Of a stretch of DNA of 57,867 nt, positions 43,758 to 53,395 are shown piece after piece. Position numbers and translations under genes: made by a program. The notes beneath the pieces are model-generated. The model saw only the letters and a program-made list of their open reading frames with translations. It was not told the origin of the DNA and ran no database searches. Source of the DNA: CAZMSD01 sp964568855 (GTDB taxonomy: Bacteria > CAIWAD01); assembly GCA_964568855.1 (NCBI GenBank), contig CAZMSD010000025.1, positions 1 to 57,867 on the forward strand, written 5' to 3'. Positions within the stretch are counted from its first letter, which is position 1, and every line of letters begins with the position of its first letter.

Positions 43758-45209
43758 ATGGCCGTGTTTATCGGGCGGGTCCTGCTCCTGGCGCTGGATC
43801 TCCTGCTGCTGCTCTGCTGCTTTCAGTGCGGCGACGCGCTGCTCGGTTTCATCGAAGACGGGCGCGGATTCGCGCTTCCCGCTCCGGGCAGCGCTTGGTT
43901 CAACCTGCTGCTCTTCACCTCCGCGCTGTGGGTGGTGCTGGCCACCCAGGAGGGGCTGTATCGCCTGTTCGTCCACGACCTCTGGGAACGCTATTTCGCC
44001 GCGCTGCGGGTAGTCGCCAAGACGATCGTCCTGCTGGCCGTCCTGCTTTTCCTGGCCCGGCTCGGGGCGGATTACTCGCCGGGCGCGGCGATCCTCAGCC
44101 TGCTGCACGCCCTGTTGCTGCTGCCGGTGGCCAGGGTCCTGGCGCAACGGTACTTCGTCTCACGACTCGCCGCCGCGCGAAGGACGCTGCTGGTGGGCGA
44201 TCGGGCGGGGCTCGACGAGTTCTTCTCCGGCGCGACGGCCGGGTCGCAGGACGTGTTCGGTTTCTGCGGGATCCTGCTGGCGCGCGGTTCCGGGATGGAA
44301 GAGGACACCGAGGAAGCCGCGACGTTCCAGAACAACCGGCGCCTGCACGACCTGCCGCTGCTGGGAGGGGTCGCCTGCGCCCGTCGGGCGGCGGAGCGGA
44401 CGGGCGCCAACCAGATGCTCGTCTGCGCCACCCATGTGTCACGAGTCGAGCTGAGCAGAATTCTGAGAGTCGCGCTGGGAACCGTGCCGCAACTGTTCAT
44501 CCTGCCTGACCTCGCCGCCCTCGATATAGCCGAGGTTCAGGTGGGCGCCGTAGGCTCGCAGCCCGTGCTGAATTTCAACCAGAACCTGCGCAGCCCCTTC
44601 AACAACGTCATGAAAAGGAGCATCGACGTCCTCGTATCGCTGTTGGCGCTGGCGCTGCTTTGGCCCCTGCTGCTGGCGCTCGCCGCCGCCATCCGCCTGG
44701 ACAGTCCCGGCCCCGTGATCTACCGGCACCGGCGCTACGGCAGGGACCGGCGGCAGATTCGGCTGAACAAGTTCCGCACGATGGTCCGCGACGCGGACAC
44801 GGTACTCGAGAAGCTGCTGGCGGAGGACGAGGAAGCCCGCCGGGAATGGACGTCCCTGTGCAAGCTGAAGAACGATCCCCGCATCACGCGTGTGGGGCGC
44901 GTGATCCGCAGGCTTTCGCTGGACGAGCTGCCGCAGATCGTCAACGTGCTCAAGGGTGAAATGTCACTGGTGGGTCCGCGGCCGATCTCCGACCTGGAAT
45001 ACGACAAGTACGGCCTCTGGCAGGACAACTTCATGAGCGTGCGTCCTGGCCTCACCGGGCTCTGGCAGGTCAGCGGGAGGAGCGATCTCGATTTCATGGA
45101 CCGCGTGAAGCTGGACATGTACTACATCAGGAATTGGACCATCTGGCTGGACCTGCGGATCATGCTGAAGACGATGACGGTGTTCGTGTCGAAGGAGGGT
45201 GCCTACTAG
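43758..45209 (+). CDS. Polyprenyl-phosphate glycosylphosphotransferase (exopolysaccharide initiation)
   Basis: About 483 residues from ATG at 43758. Four to five N-terminal membrane helices lead to a CoA-binding-like domain (RRTLLVGDRAGLDEFF), then a helix (about 315-335) and the PF02397 catalytic domain: DSPGPVIYRHRRYGRDRRQIRLNKFRTM, LCKLKNDPRITRVGRVIRRLSLDELPQIVNVLKGEMSLVGPRPI and RPGLTGLWQVSGRS. It transfers a sugar-1-phosphate to undecaprenyl phosphate to begin repeat-unit synthesis. A Wzz-like protein at 49691 is its likely functional partner. Its stop overlaps the convergent dapF stop by four bases. Confidence 0.9.
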   Translation: MAVFIGRVLLLALDLLLLLCCFQCGDALLGFIEDGRGFALPAPGSAWFNLLLFTSALWVVLATQEGLYRLFVHDLWERYFAALRVVAKTIVLLAVLLFLARLGADYSPGAAILSLLHALLLLPVARVLAQRYFVSRLAAARRTLLVGDRAGLDEFFSGATAGSQDVFGFCGILLARGSGMEEDTEEAATFQNNRRLHDLPLLGGVACARRAAERTGANQMLVCATHVSRVELSRILRVALGTVPQLFILPDLAALDIAEVQVGAVGSQPVLNFNQNLRSPFNNVMKRSIDVLVSLLALALLWPLLLALAAAIRLDSPGPVIYRHRRYGRDRRQIRLNKFRTMVRDADTVLEKLLAEDEEARREWTSLCKLKNDPRITRVGRVIRRLSLDELPQIVNVLKGEMSLVGPRPISDLEYDKYGLWQDNFMSVRPGLTGLWQVSGRSDLDFMDRVKLDMYYIRNWTIWLDLRIMLKTMTVFVSKEGAY

Positions 45210-46087
45210 CAGCCGTCCAGCCCTTCGGGCAGGGGGGCGATCGCCTTGTAACACAAGTGGACCTCGCCGGAGAAGCTGTAGCGGCCTGACTCGTCGCGAT
45301 CTACCAGCAGCTCGCCGCCTGCCATCTCGACGCGCCGCGGCAACCCCGGTTCGCCGTTCGATGCGCCGAGCAGCGCGCAGGCGGCGATGGCTCCAGTGCC
45401 GCATCCCAGCGTCTCGCCTTCCACGCCCTTCTCCCAGGCACGCAGGTTGAGGGCTCCTCCGGCGGTTCGCTCGATGAACATGGCGTTGACGCCCTCGGGC
45501 TCGAATAGCGGGTGACGGCGAACGAACTCCCCGGCCTGCTCCAGCGGGAAGGCGGACAAGCCGCGCTCGACGAGCGACACGAAATGGGGAACCCCGGCAC
45601 GCACGTAGCCCAGAGGGATCGCGCCGGCGAGACCGGCGGCGAAGGCGGGTTCGGAGAACCGGGAATGCCGGAAGCGGTCGAGACCGCCGATCTCGCCGAG
45701 GACGAGGCGGCTGCGATCGCCCTCGAGGTGGACCTCCTGGAGCCCCGCCGGGGTTTCGATGTGCAGCAGTTTTCCCGGAAAGCCCAGGCTGGAAGCGAAG
45801 GTCGCGAAGCAGCGCGCCCCGTTGCCGCACATCCGCGCCTCACCGCCGTCCGGGTTGAAGATCCGCATTCGGCAATCAGCCTCCGACGAATCCTCCAGCA
45901 GCAGCAGCCCGTCGGCTCCCGCGCAGCTCCGGCGGTCGCAGAGATAGCGGATCAGCCCGGTCTCCGTACCCGCCAGCAGGCCGCGACGGTTATCCACGGC
46001 CACGAAATCGTTGCCGCAGGCCGAGAGCTTGCAGAACTCCAGTTCGCGGGGGAGGCGTTTCCGCCGGTGTCCCGTTACCGTCTTCAT
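45206..46087 (-). CDS. dapF: Diaminopimelate epimerase
   Basis: Start taken at 46087 (MKTVTGHRR), giving the usual ATGA overlap with murC; ATG 46102 is the alternative. The family order is FCKLSACGNDFVAVDN, then FNPDGGEARMCGNGARCFA (first catalytic Cys) and GETLGCGTGAIAACAL (second catalytic Cys, acting as thiolate base). It converts LL- to meso-diaminopimelate for lysine and peptidoglycan. Coupled to murC, it forms a small wall-precursor operon isolated from the usual dcw cluster. Confidence 0.92.
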   Translation of the reverse strand: MKTVTGHRRKRLPRELEFCKLSACGNDFVAVDNRRGLLAGTETGLIRYLCDRRSCAGADGLLLLEDSSEADCRMRIFNPDGGEARMCGNGARCFATFASSLGFPGKLLHIETPAGLQEVHLEGDRSRLVLGEIGGLDRFRHSRFSEPAFAAGLAGAIPLGYVRAGVPHFVSLVERGLSAFPLEQAGEFVRRHPLFEPEGVNAMFIERTAGGALNLRAWEKGVEGETLGCGTGAIAACALLGASNGEPGLPRRVEMAGGELLVDRDESGRYSFSGEVHLCYKAIAPLPEGLDGC

Positions 46088-47535
46088 CGACCCGACAGCC
46101 ATGTCTTCAATCTGTCGTGATACAAGTACAGATCGCCTGCGCCCACCGTGGCCACAAGTTCGTCCTCTACCGGCTCGCCCAGGCGGGCGGCCAGTTCCTC
46201 CCAGCCGTCGACGGCGCAGACCTCCGCTGAATGCACGTGAGGCAGGATGCTGCGGTGCGTCACGCCCGGCAGCGGTTCTTCGCGGGCCGCGAAGACGGGC
46301 CAGAGGAAGACCCGGTCCGCCGCCGAGAGGGCCGCGCCGATCTCGGCGGCGAAGGCGCGCACCCGGCTGTAGGTGTGGGGCTGGTGGATCAGGGTCAGCC
46401 GGCCCGGGGCCAGGCCGCGGGCACCCTCGATGAAGGCCGCGATTTCGCTGGGATGGTGGGCGTAGTCGTCGTAGAGTCTCCGGCGGCCCCGACTTGAAAT
46501 CAGCTGGAAACGGCGCTCCAGGCCCGGGAACTCGCTCAGCGCCCGGGCGGTCGCGCCGGGATCCGGTTCCTCCCGCCAGCCTCCACAGAGATGCCAGGCC
46601 AATGCCGTGGCCGCGTTGAGCAGGTTGAAACGCCCGGGCAGCGGGATCTCCAGCGGCAGGGTCGCGGGGCGGGCGAAATCCCCGGCGGCTCCCTGAATCA
46701 CGAACTCGGCCCGGTTCGTCGGCCCCTCGCGGGGTATCACGCGAATTTCGCAGTCCTCCCGCTCGCCCACTCTAAGCAGGGGACGGGTTCCTTCAATGCA
46801 GCAACGCGGCGTGTACGCGTCACCACCGGGCATCCCCGTCGTACGACTTGGGAGGCCGTCCCGGGTCGCGGAAGCGACCTGCTGTATCACGGGAGAATCG
46901 CCGCGCAGGCTTCCAGTGAGCCGATCGAAGCTGTCGTACATCCTTTCGGGAGTGGGATAGACGTCCACGTGGTCCCAGTCGATTCGTCCGAGTACCAGGT
47001 GGGTGGGCGAGAGCCGCAGGAAGGAGCGGTCGAACTCGTCCGCCTCGCAGGCGCGGATACGTCCTGCGCCGAGTTCGACCGAAGGGAGGCCCGCGATCCT
47101 TCCCCCGACGAACCAGCCCGACCCGGGCACACGGCGGTGCAGCAGCCAGGCCAGCATGGCGCAGATGGTGGTTTTACCGTGTGTGCCGGCCACGGCCGCC
47201 GAGATTTCGCAGCGGCAGAGCCGGCCCAGCAGCTCCGCACGCTTGATCACCGGGATGCCCAGGGCCGACGCGGCCCTGATCTCGGGATGGCCCTCCGGCA
47301 TGGCCGCCGTCCGTACAACCAGGCCGGGCGCCTCGGGCAGACCTGCCTGCTCAAGGCGCACGGGGATGCCCGCTGCACGGAGTTCGTCGATCGATGGTGA
47401 AGGGCGTATGTCCGAGCCGCTCACCCTGCGCCCCGCGCGGTGCAGGGCCAGCGCCAGGCCGCTCATGCCCGCTCCCCCGATCCCGGAGAAATGGATCGAC
47501 TCGGGCAGATCCCGTGGCAGAGCTTCAGGGACCAT
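46084..47535 (-). CDS. murC: UDP-N-acetylmuramate--L-alanine ligase MurC
   Basis: 483 residues. The N-terminal Rossmann motif is IHFSGIGGAGMSGLALALHRAGRRVSGSD, the ATP P-loop is AVAGTHGKTTICAM, and the central domain has EADEFDRSFLRLSPTHLVLGRIDWDHVDVYPTPE followed by PGRFNLLNAATALAWHL. The C-terminal ligase domain shows YDDYAHHPSEIAAFIEGAR and LIHQPHTYSRVRAF. It adds the first peptide residue to UDP-MurNAc in the cytoplasm. The gene stands alone with dapF rather than in a division cluster. Confidence 0.93.
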   Translation of the reverse strand: MVPEALPRDLPESIHFSGIGGAGMSGLALALHRAGRRVSGSDIRPSPSIDELRAAGIPVRLEQAGLPEAPGLVVRTAAMPEGHPEIRAASALGIPVIKRAELLGRLCRCEISAAVAGTHGKTTICAMLAWLLHRRVPGSGWFVGGRIAGLPSVELGAGRIRACEADEFDRSFLRLSPTHLVLGRIDWDHVDVYPTPERMYDSFDRLTGSLRGDSPVIQQVASATRDGLPSRTTGMPGGDAYTPRCCIEGTRPLLRVGEREDCEIRVIPREGPTNRAEFVIQGAAGDFARPATLPLEIPLPGRFNLLNAATALAWHLCGGWREEPDPGATARALSEFPGLERRFQLISSRGRRRLYDDYAHHPSEIAAFIEGARGLAPGRLTLIHQPHTYSRVRAFAAEIGAALSAADRVFLWPVFAAREEPLPGVTHRSILPHVHSAEVCAVDGWEELAARLGEPVEDELVATVGAGDLYLYHDRLKTWLSGR

Positions 47536-47825
47536 CGATGTGGACCTCTACCGGTTGAGTATCACGGCTTGCTGAAATCGATGCATGGGAAAAATAGACA
47601 GTCGCGGCCCCTTTTCCAACGGCATGGGCGACAAGACCGTTGATCCAGGTCAGCGCGGTGTAAACCTCGCGCGACAACCCGGCGCTGCGGATACGGGCGG
47701 AAAGCCCGAGCAGGAACCCGCCGGGGACTCTGCGGACTATTCATTTTACCCGGCGGGACCTGACCATGAAGAGGAACTGGTGAGAAAACCGTTACGATGA
47801 GAAACAAGTTGACCAGGTCACCAGA

Positions 47826-49637
47826 ATGAAGTCAACGGAGAAGCTCCACCTGGATTTCCAGCCAAACCGCGACTGGTTGCCGGTGGCCTGCGCCGTCGCG
47901 ACGGCTCGGCACCGGGAGGCGCTGCGCGCTCAGGGACGCTGGCGCCTGGCCCGGGCGATCCTCGAATCGCGCGGCGCGGAGGCCGACCGCGAGCTGTGGG
48001 CACAGGTGCGGGCGAAGGGCTCGCTGGGCGACGACCTGCTGACCCTCCAGGCGCTGCGGGCGCAGGCAGCTCTCCGCTTCCCGGAGGCCGGCGAGCTGCT
48101 TGAACTCGTCGGCGGGCGGGGGCCACTGGGCGGATTGGCCCGCGACCTGGAAGTGGCGCTGGGAATTCTCAACGACCGTTGCGGTGAGCGACGGTCTGAA
48201 CCGGCGAAAGGTCCCGCGGCCCAAGCTCGAGAAATGGATGGCAGCCCCCACGCGGGGCACATTCAGCGCCTCTTCCGGGAATCAGGCGCGGAGGAACTGG
48301 AGGTCCTCAGGCTGCGGGCGGTATCCGCCGAGGAGGAACTGCTGCTGGAGATGCGGCTGGCCGGGTGCAACCTGCGCGAGCGGCGTTTCCTGAGCGCGGC
48401 CCGGCGGCTGCGAAGCTGCCGAGGCGGCTGGCGGAAGCTCAAATTGCCGGACGCCGCCATGCTGGCCGGTGCGGGTGAGCTGCTCGCCTGGATGCGCATG
48501 GAGCGCTGGGACAAGGCGCGAGAGTTGCGCGAGCAGCTTGTAGCGGAACGCCACGATGGCCGGCTGGAGCCAGAGATGCTGTTCCGCCTGGAAGAACGCC
48601 TGGAGGAACTGGATGCCGGTGAGCTGCGTCGCGAGGCCTGTTTCATTAACGCCTGCCGCCACGGGCGCATGGTGGGCTGCTCGCCGCCCTTCCGGCGCCT
48701 GCTGCGCGAACTGGAAGAGACGGCGGCCGGCCGCCGGCCCGTGCTGCTGGTGGGCGAGACGGGGACCGGCAAGGAGCTGGCCGCGGAGTACATCCACGAG
48801 CTGTCCGGCGGTCTCACCCGCGGGCGAGGGAACGGCGAGGCCGCCCTCTTGCGCCTGAACTGCGCCGCCATTCCCCACCAGCTCTTCGAGAGCGAGCTCT
48901 TCGGCTGCGCCCGGGGGGCTTTCACCGGCGCCGTGGAGCGGGCCGGCCTGGTGGAAACAGCCGCGGGCGGCACGCTGCTGCTGGATGAGTTCGGCGCCAT
49001 GCCGGCTACCCTGCAGGTCAAGTTCCTGCGATTCCTCGAATCCGGCGAGTACTATCGCGTGGGCGAGGCTCGACCGCGCCGGACAGAGCTGCGGGTGGTC
49101 GCCGCCACTAATGAAGGACCTCGGCTGGACGGAGCTGATTTCCGGCAGGACCTGCTGCATCGCGTGACGGGACACCGGATCGAACTGCCGCCGCTGAGGG
49201 AGCGCCCGGAGGACCTGCCCTTGCTGCTGAGGGCCTTTCTACTCGAGAACCGCAGGCCGCCGGCGGGGCATCCCCTGCTGGATACGCCGGTCCTGGAACG
49301 TCTCGCGGCCCATCCCTGGCCGGGCAACATCCGCGAGTTGCGCTTCGTGGCGCTGCGCCTGGGACCGGTGCCGCGGAAACGGCTTCATGAAAGACTGGAA
49401 CGCGAGCTGCGCCCGCGGCGATCCGATCCGGCGGGCACCTGCGTGCCCTTCGCGCTTCCCGGCCGGAGCCTGCGCGAGATCACGCTGCAGGCCGAGCGCC
49501 AGGCGCTTGTCGGCGCGCTGACCCGCTGCGGCGACGACAAGAAACTGGCCGCCCAAAGCCTGGGCATCTCGCTTCCCACGCTCTACGCCAAGCTCAAACG
49601 CTGGGGGCCTGATCTTGACTCAGCTTCGGCCGATTGA
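47826..49637 (+). CDS. Sigma54-dependent transcriptional activator with a TPR-like helical N-terminus
   Basis: 603 residues, start at 47826. The first 280 residues are Ala/Leu/Arg-rich helical repeats without a receiver, PAS or GAF fold, suggestive of TPR-type or Sel1-like sensing. The AAA+ core follows: LLVGETGTGKELAAEYIHEL (Walker A), CARGAFTGAVERAGLVE (canonical GAFTGA), GGTLLLDEFGAMP (Walker B) and ELRVVAATNEGP. A Fis-like HTH closes the protein (DKKLAAQSLGISLPTLYAKLKRW). It probably activates the downstream polysaccharide genes. The upstream gap 47536-47825 has a long-loop CCCGCCGG hairpin and no gene. Confidence 0.85.
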   Translation: MKSTEKLHLDFQPNRDWLPVACAVATARHREALRAQGRWRLARAILESRGAEADRELWAQVRAKGSLGDDLLTLQALRAQAALRFPEAGELLELVGGRGPLGGLARDLEVALGILNDRCGERRSEPAKGPAAQAREMDGSPHAGHIQRLFRESGAEELEVLRLRAVSAEEELLLEMRLAGCNLRERRFLSAARRLRSCRGGWRKLKLPDAAMLAGAGELLAWMRMERWDKARELREQLVAERHDGRLEPEMLFRLEERLEELDAGELRREACFINACRHGRMVGCSPPFRRLLRELEETAAGRRPVLLVGETGTGKELAAEYIHELSGGLTRGRGNGEAALLRLNCAAIPHQLFESELFGCARGAFTGAVERAGLVETAAGGTLLLDEFGAMPATLQVKFLRFLESGEYYRVGEARPRRTELRVVAATNEGPRLDGADFRQDLLHRVTGHRIELPPLRERPEDLPLLLRAFLLENRRPPAGHPLLDTPVLERLAAHPWPGNIRELRFVALRLGPVPRKRLHERLERELRPRRSDPAGTCVPFALPGRSLREITLQAERQALVGALTRCGDDKKLAAQSLGISLPTLYAKLKRWGPDLDSASAD

Positions 49638-49690
49638 TACCTTATGCACTTTGTTAGTTCCGAAAAATCAAGATTTTGTCTCCTCCGCGA

Positions 49691-50869
49691 ATGGACCGCC
49701 AGAGCAATCCCGTTCTTGAATTCCTGCTCATCCTGATGGGCCGCAAGCGCCTGTTGCTGGGGATTCTCCTGCTCACGACCCTGGTCACCGCCGTTGTCAG
49801 TCTCGTGATGAACAAGACCTTCGAGTCGCGGGCGCTGATCGTGCCTCCCGAGGGAGGCGGCAATCCCCTGACCGCCTTCCTGGGCGACCTGCCCATGAGT
49901 GGCCTGCTGGCCGGCACACTGCCCGGTGGCGGCGGCGGGGACTACTTCGTGGCCATCCTCAACAGTCGCGTGATGCGTGAGAAAGTCCTGGACCGCTTCG
50001 ACCTGCGCGAACACTACAAGATGAGCGAGAGCGCCAAGATCGAGGACGTCTTCAAGGCCATGGCCCGGCGGATCACGGCCGAACTTGACCTGGAAACCGG
50101 CATGATCAACCTGCGGGCGCAGGACAAGGATCCCGTGATGGCCCGGGATATCGCCGCCTTCATGGTGGACGAGCTCGAACAGCTCAACCTGCAGTACAAG
50201 ACACGGCGGGCGCGTAACAACCGTCTCTTCATAGAGGGGGAAGTGCTGAAAATCCGCGCCAGCCTGGATTCCCTTGAAGGAGAACTTGTTCGCTTCCAGG
50301 AAGAACAGCGCGTGTTGGAACCCTTCGAGCAGTCGAAGGTGATCCTCGCCGAATACGCGGAGATCAAGGCCCAGGCCGCCCTGAAGGAACTGGAACTCAG
50401 GCTTGCCCGCATCGGCCTGAGTGCAGGGCATCCCAAGATCCTCATGCTGGAGTCCGAGCTGCAGGCCATTCAGCAGAAGTTGCGGGAATCCTACGAGCAG
50501 GGCGACAGCGACCTCTTCCTGGCGGTGACCCAGCTGCCCGAGACGACGGTGGAGTTCCTCCGCCATCAGCGGGAACTCGAGATCGAGAACAAGAAACTGG
50601 CCTTCATGCTGCCCCAGCTCGAGCAGGCCAAGATCGAGGAAGTCAACGACACCGAGGTTCTCGAGGTTCTCGATCCGCCCGTGGTGGCCGAGAAGCGCCT
50701 GCGCCCCAAGCGGACCTTGATGGTCATCGTGGCGGACGCCGTGGCCTTCGTGCTGGCCTCCCTGATGATCCTCTTCCTGCACCGCCTGGAACGGAATCCG
50801 GCCTTCCGCGAACAGTGGACCAGCCTCTGCGGGCACCTGCGTTCCATCCTGCGCTTCAAGCTGGATTGA
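49691..50869 (+). CDS. Wzz/GumC-like polysaccharide chain-length determinant
   Basis: About 392 residues from ATG at 49691. The first membrane helix (about 19-43) and the last (about 337-360) flank a periplasmic region with long charged coiled coils (about 165-310), typical of the PCP (Wzz) family. FESRALIVPPEGGGNPLTAFLGDLPMSG follows the first helix. No tyrosine-kinase domain. With the glycosylphosphotransferase at 43758 it implies a capsule or exopolysaccharide system whose assembly genes lie elsewhere. Confidence 0.8.
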   Translation: MDRQSNPVLEFLLILMGRKRLLLGILLLTTLVTAVVSLVMNKTFESRALIVPPEGGGNPLTAFLGDLPMSGLLAGTLPGGGGGDYFVAILNSRVMREKVLDRFDLREHYKMSESAKIEDVFKAMARRITAELDLETGMINLRAQDKDPVMARDIAAFMVDELEQLNLQYKTRRARNNRLFIEGEVLKIRASLDSLEGELVRFQEEQRVLEPFEQSKVILAEYAEIKAQAALKELELRLARIGLSAGHPKILMLESELQAIQQKLRESYEQGDSDLFLAVTQLPETTVEFLRHQRELEIENKKLAFMLPQLEQAKIEEVNDTEVLEVLDPPVVAEKRLRPKRTLMVIVADAVAFVLASLMILFLHRLERNPAFREQWTSLCGHLRSILRFKLD

Positions 50870-50874
50870 CGTCG

Positions 50875-51777
50875 ATGTTCGCTTTCCGCTACAAGTTCAT
50901 GCGGTCCCTGCCGCTCCTGTGGCTGCTGGGGATATCCTGCGACGGACCAGTTCCCCCGCGGACCCTGATCTTCGTGAAGGATTACCTCCCCGAGACCCAG
51001 TACCGCGTCGAGGCCTGGATCGAGTCCTCTTCAAGCGTGCGGCGCCTGGTGGGAGATCGCCCGTCGCCCGGGAACCTGCACGAAACGCGCCAGGAGGTGC
51101 ACTCGGTGCAGCTCCTGCAGACCGGCGCGGCGGCCGACGGCGCGATTCCCATGGACCTGGCGATCGAGACCTATGAGACGGAGACGGGCGGGGGCGCGAT
51201 CCGTTATAATCTGGACGGGCTGCGGGGACGGGCGAGCTATGATCCTGAACAGCGACGTATCACTTTTCTGGGGCTCGCGGGCGAACTTGTCCCGGCCACC
51301 GGTGGCGGGAAGGCGGATGCCGATTCGGACAGCCTGCCGTCCTGGGAGGACCTGAGCGTCGAGGAGGCGGCCCAGTACATGGCGACGAGTTACGGGCTGC
51401 TGGAAGCGGGTCTGGACAGCGCCCGCACCCTGGCCCCCGGTCGTTTCTTCACTACCAGACAGCCGCAGCAGCTACTGGTCGGCACCCGTCCGGTGCACTG
51501 GATCGAGTCCTCGACCTTCACGCTGGACCGCCTGGAACACGGCAAGGGCTACTTCAGCGTGAACCGCTCGGCGTCGCTCTCCGACCGGCAGGATCACCAG
51601 CACATCGACCTTGAAGCCCACGGAACCGGACGGCTGGTCTACAACACTGTTCGCCGCCACACCGAGTATTCGCTGCTGGAGACGGAAATGACCATCCGCG
51701 TCCGCGACGGCGCGCAGCAGCTGGAGGCGGAGTCCTCCAGCCGCACGGAGATCGTTACCAGTTTCGACGGTCCATGA
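50875..51777 (+). CDS. Predicted lipoprotein of unknown function
   Basis: Start chosen at 50875 (MFAFRYKFMRSLPLLWLLGISC, lipobox GIS-C). About 300 residues, all-beta in appearance. It has an acidic Gly-rich stretch (VPATGGGKADADSDSLPSWEDLS) in the middle and a C-terminal block of alternating polar strands (EYSLLETEMTIRVRD). No recognised family. It is four codons after the Wzz gene and likely co-transcribed with it, suggesting an envelope or polysaccharide-associated role. Confidence 0.6.
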   Translation: MFAFRYKFMRSLPLLWLLGISCDGPVPPRTLIFVKDYLPETQYRVEAWIESSSSVRRLVGDRPSPGNLHETRQEVHSVQLLQTGAAADGAIPMDLAIETYETETGGGAIRYNLDGLRGRASYDPEQRRITFLGLAGELVPATGGGKADADSDSLPSWEDLSVEEAAQYMATSYGLLEAGLDSARTLAPGRFFTTRQPQQLLVGTRPVHWIESSTFTLDRLEHGKGYFSVNRSASLSDRQDHQHIDLEAHGTGRLVYNTVRRHTEYSLLETEMTIRVRDGAQQLEAESSSRTEIVTSFDGP

Positions 51778-51996
51778 ACGAGCAATTCGAATTCGTCAAG
51801 CTCATCGCTCGACGGCTGGAATCTGCCAATATTCCCTTCATGCTGACGGGATCAATGGCCATGACGATCTATGCAGCGCCAAGATGTCCGGACAATAATG
51901 GAAACCGTGGAAGAACTGGATCGCGACTATCTCGAAACCTGGGCGAACAGGCTGGGGGTTTTGGACTTGCTTCGGAGTGTAACACGAGATACGTGA
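51774..51996 (+). pseudogene. Decayed nucleotidyltransferase (DUF6036/AbiEii-like) remnant
   Basis: The N-terminus MNEQFEFVKLIARRLESANIPFMLTGSMAMTIYAAPR matches the start of small nucleotidyltransferases, where GSMA is the first catalytic strand. It then breaks, and the other frame reads ETVEELDRDYLETWANRLGVLDLLRSVTRDT to a stop at 51996, matching the C-terminal helix of the same family. The central region holding the DxD metal site is gone, so the gene has an internal deletion and frameshift and cannot be active. Confidence 0.7.
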
Positions 51997-52030
51997 TACA
52001 TCACCGGAATGTCAAGCTAAGTACAACGCG

Positions 52031-52273
52031 ATGCTGATGAGCCTGTCGCCCGCCGAACGACTCGCCATGTGCTGCAGGATGCTCGATACCGCGAAGACAC
52101 TGGTAGTGGCCGGCTTGCCGGATACACTCCGGGCGGATCCGATCGAAGTCCGCGTCCAGCTGTTTCTGCGATTCTACGGCTGCGATTTCGACGAAGCCGA
52201 GCGATCCCGGATCTGCGCCCAACTGCGGGCGCATGGAAATCGCAGACTTCCCCCTACCCCGAAGCACGGCTGA
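52031..52273 (+). CDS. Small helical protein paired with the nucleotidyltransferase remnant
   Basis: 80 residues: LSPAERLAMCCRMLDTAKTLVVAGLP, then VRVQLFLRFYGCDFDEAERSRICAQLRAHG. This pattern of SPxER...M.D.A and LF.R.YG recurs as a short protein beside small nucleotidyltransferases and in toxin-antitoxin-like pairs. It is intact while its usual partner upstream is broken. Starts at ATG 52031, or 52037. Function unknown. Confidence 0.55.
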   Translation: MLMSLSPAERLAMCCRMLDTAKTLVVAGLPDTLRADPIEVRVQLFLRFYGCDFDEAERSRICAQLRAHGNRRLPPTPKHG

Positions 52274-52351
52274 AGCTTTTTCCTCCGCTGACCGATACTG
52301 ATGATGGGCCCTGCTGTCGGGCTCCCAGGCAAGGTGGCGGATCCATAATCG

Positions 52352-53395
52352 ATGAATCTCTGGTCGCAGATCCAGGACAACTTCAAGGAAGCCTTCGAAG
52401 GCTCCCCCATCACCTTCACCATCATCATCTTCTGCATGCTGTTCCTGCCGGTGGCCTACCACCTGTTCCTCGAGCACCTGCACAGGAAATTGAACCTGAA
52501 CCGCCAGCGGCGGGCGCTGCGCAAGCGCGGACTCAGCGACAAGGAATGCAGCCTGGTGCGCTCCGCCATCCTGGAATTCTGTCCCGACAATCCCGAACGG
52601 CTGCTGGCCAACGTCAGCATGTTCAACGTCTGGCTGGACGGCCTGCCGGACATCACGCGCGCGCCGCCGGAGATGATCGATTGCCTGGAGAACATCCGCA
52701 ACGAGCTGTATCACAACAAGGAGGCGGTCGCCGTCCCGCAGAGCACCCGCGACCTGCGCATGGGCGTGACGCTCAACCTGGTGCGCGCGCACGCCGGATC
52801 GGTCGTCCATCCCTGCGTCGTCAGCGGAGTGGACATCCGGGCGATGTACCTGCGGTCGCGCGGAACCGGCGGACTGGACGTCCGATCAGGCGAGATAGTG
52901 TCGCTCTACATGCCTCGCCCGGAAGCCATGTATTACACCGAGTGCGAAGTGCTCGGGCCGGGGGAGCAGCCGGCGACGATCGCGCTCAGCCATTCCGTGC
53001 GCGGATCCTTCAAGACCCAGCAGCTCAGGGAGTACTGGCGCGTGGACGTGGACATCCGCATCCAGTACACCAACGTCAGCTCACCCAGGCTGGACGAGAC
53101 CGGCATGCCCAGGCGCAGCGAGGGACGCCTGATCAACCTTTCCGGCAGCGGGGCGGCCATGGTATCCGGCAGGGCGCCGCAGCGCGGAGAGTGCCTGCAG
53201 TTCTCGCTGCCGCTCCACGACAAGGAAATCAACGGCCTGGAAGCGGAGGTGCTGCACGTCGTGAAACTGCCCACGCACACCTACCGCCTGCACATGGTCT
53301 TCCGCAGCCTGGGAGAGGAGGACCGGGAGAAGATCATCCGCAGCCTTTTCCACTGGTATCGGAATCGCATGCCCTCCGGATCGACGGAATCCTGA
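52352..53395 (+). CDS. Membrane-anchored PilZ protein, predicted c-di-GMP receptor
   Basis: 347 residues. One membrane helix near residues 20-40 is followed by a helical linker (RKLNLNRQRRALRKRGLSDKECSLVRSAILEF). Two beta domains follow: a YcgR-N-like half (about 150-220) and a PilZ domain (about 225-335). The c-di-GMP signature is complete: REYWR (RxxxR) and NLSGSG ([D/N]xSxxG). It links c-di-GMP to the surface, motility or polysaccharide, fitting the neighbouring Wzz locus. Confidence 0.85.
   Translation: MNLWSQIQDNFKEAFEGSPITFTIIIFCMLFLPVAYHLFLEHLHRKLNLNRQRRALRKRGLSDKECSLVRSAILEFCPDNPERLLANVSMFNVWLDGLPDITRAPPEMIDCLENIRNELYHNKEAVAVPQSTRDLRMGVTLNLVRAHAGSVVHPCVVSGVDIRAMYLRSRGTGGLDVRSGEIVSLYMPRPEAMYYTECEVLGPGEQPATIALSHSVRGSFKTQQLREYWRVDVDIRIQYTNVSSPRLDETGMPRRSEGRLINLSGSGAAMVSGRAPQRGECLQFSLPLHDKEINGLEAEVLHVVKLPTHTYRLHMVFRSLGEEDREKIIRSLFHWYRNRMPSGSTES

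Noticed and set aside
47712..47760. CCCGCCGG / CCGGCGGG inverted repeat upstream of the 47826 activator as a terminator or attenuator
   Set aside because: The loop is over 30 bases and no uridine tract follows; chance pairing is likely in such GC-rich DNA.
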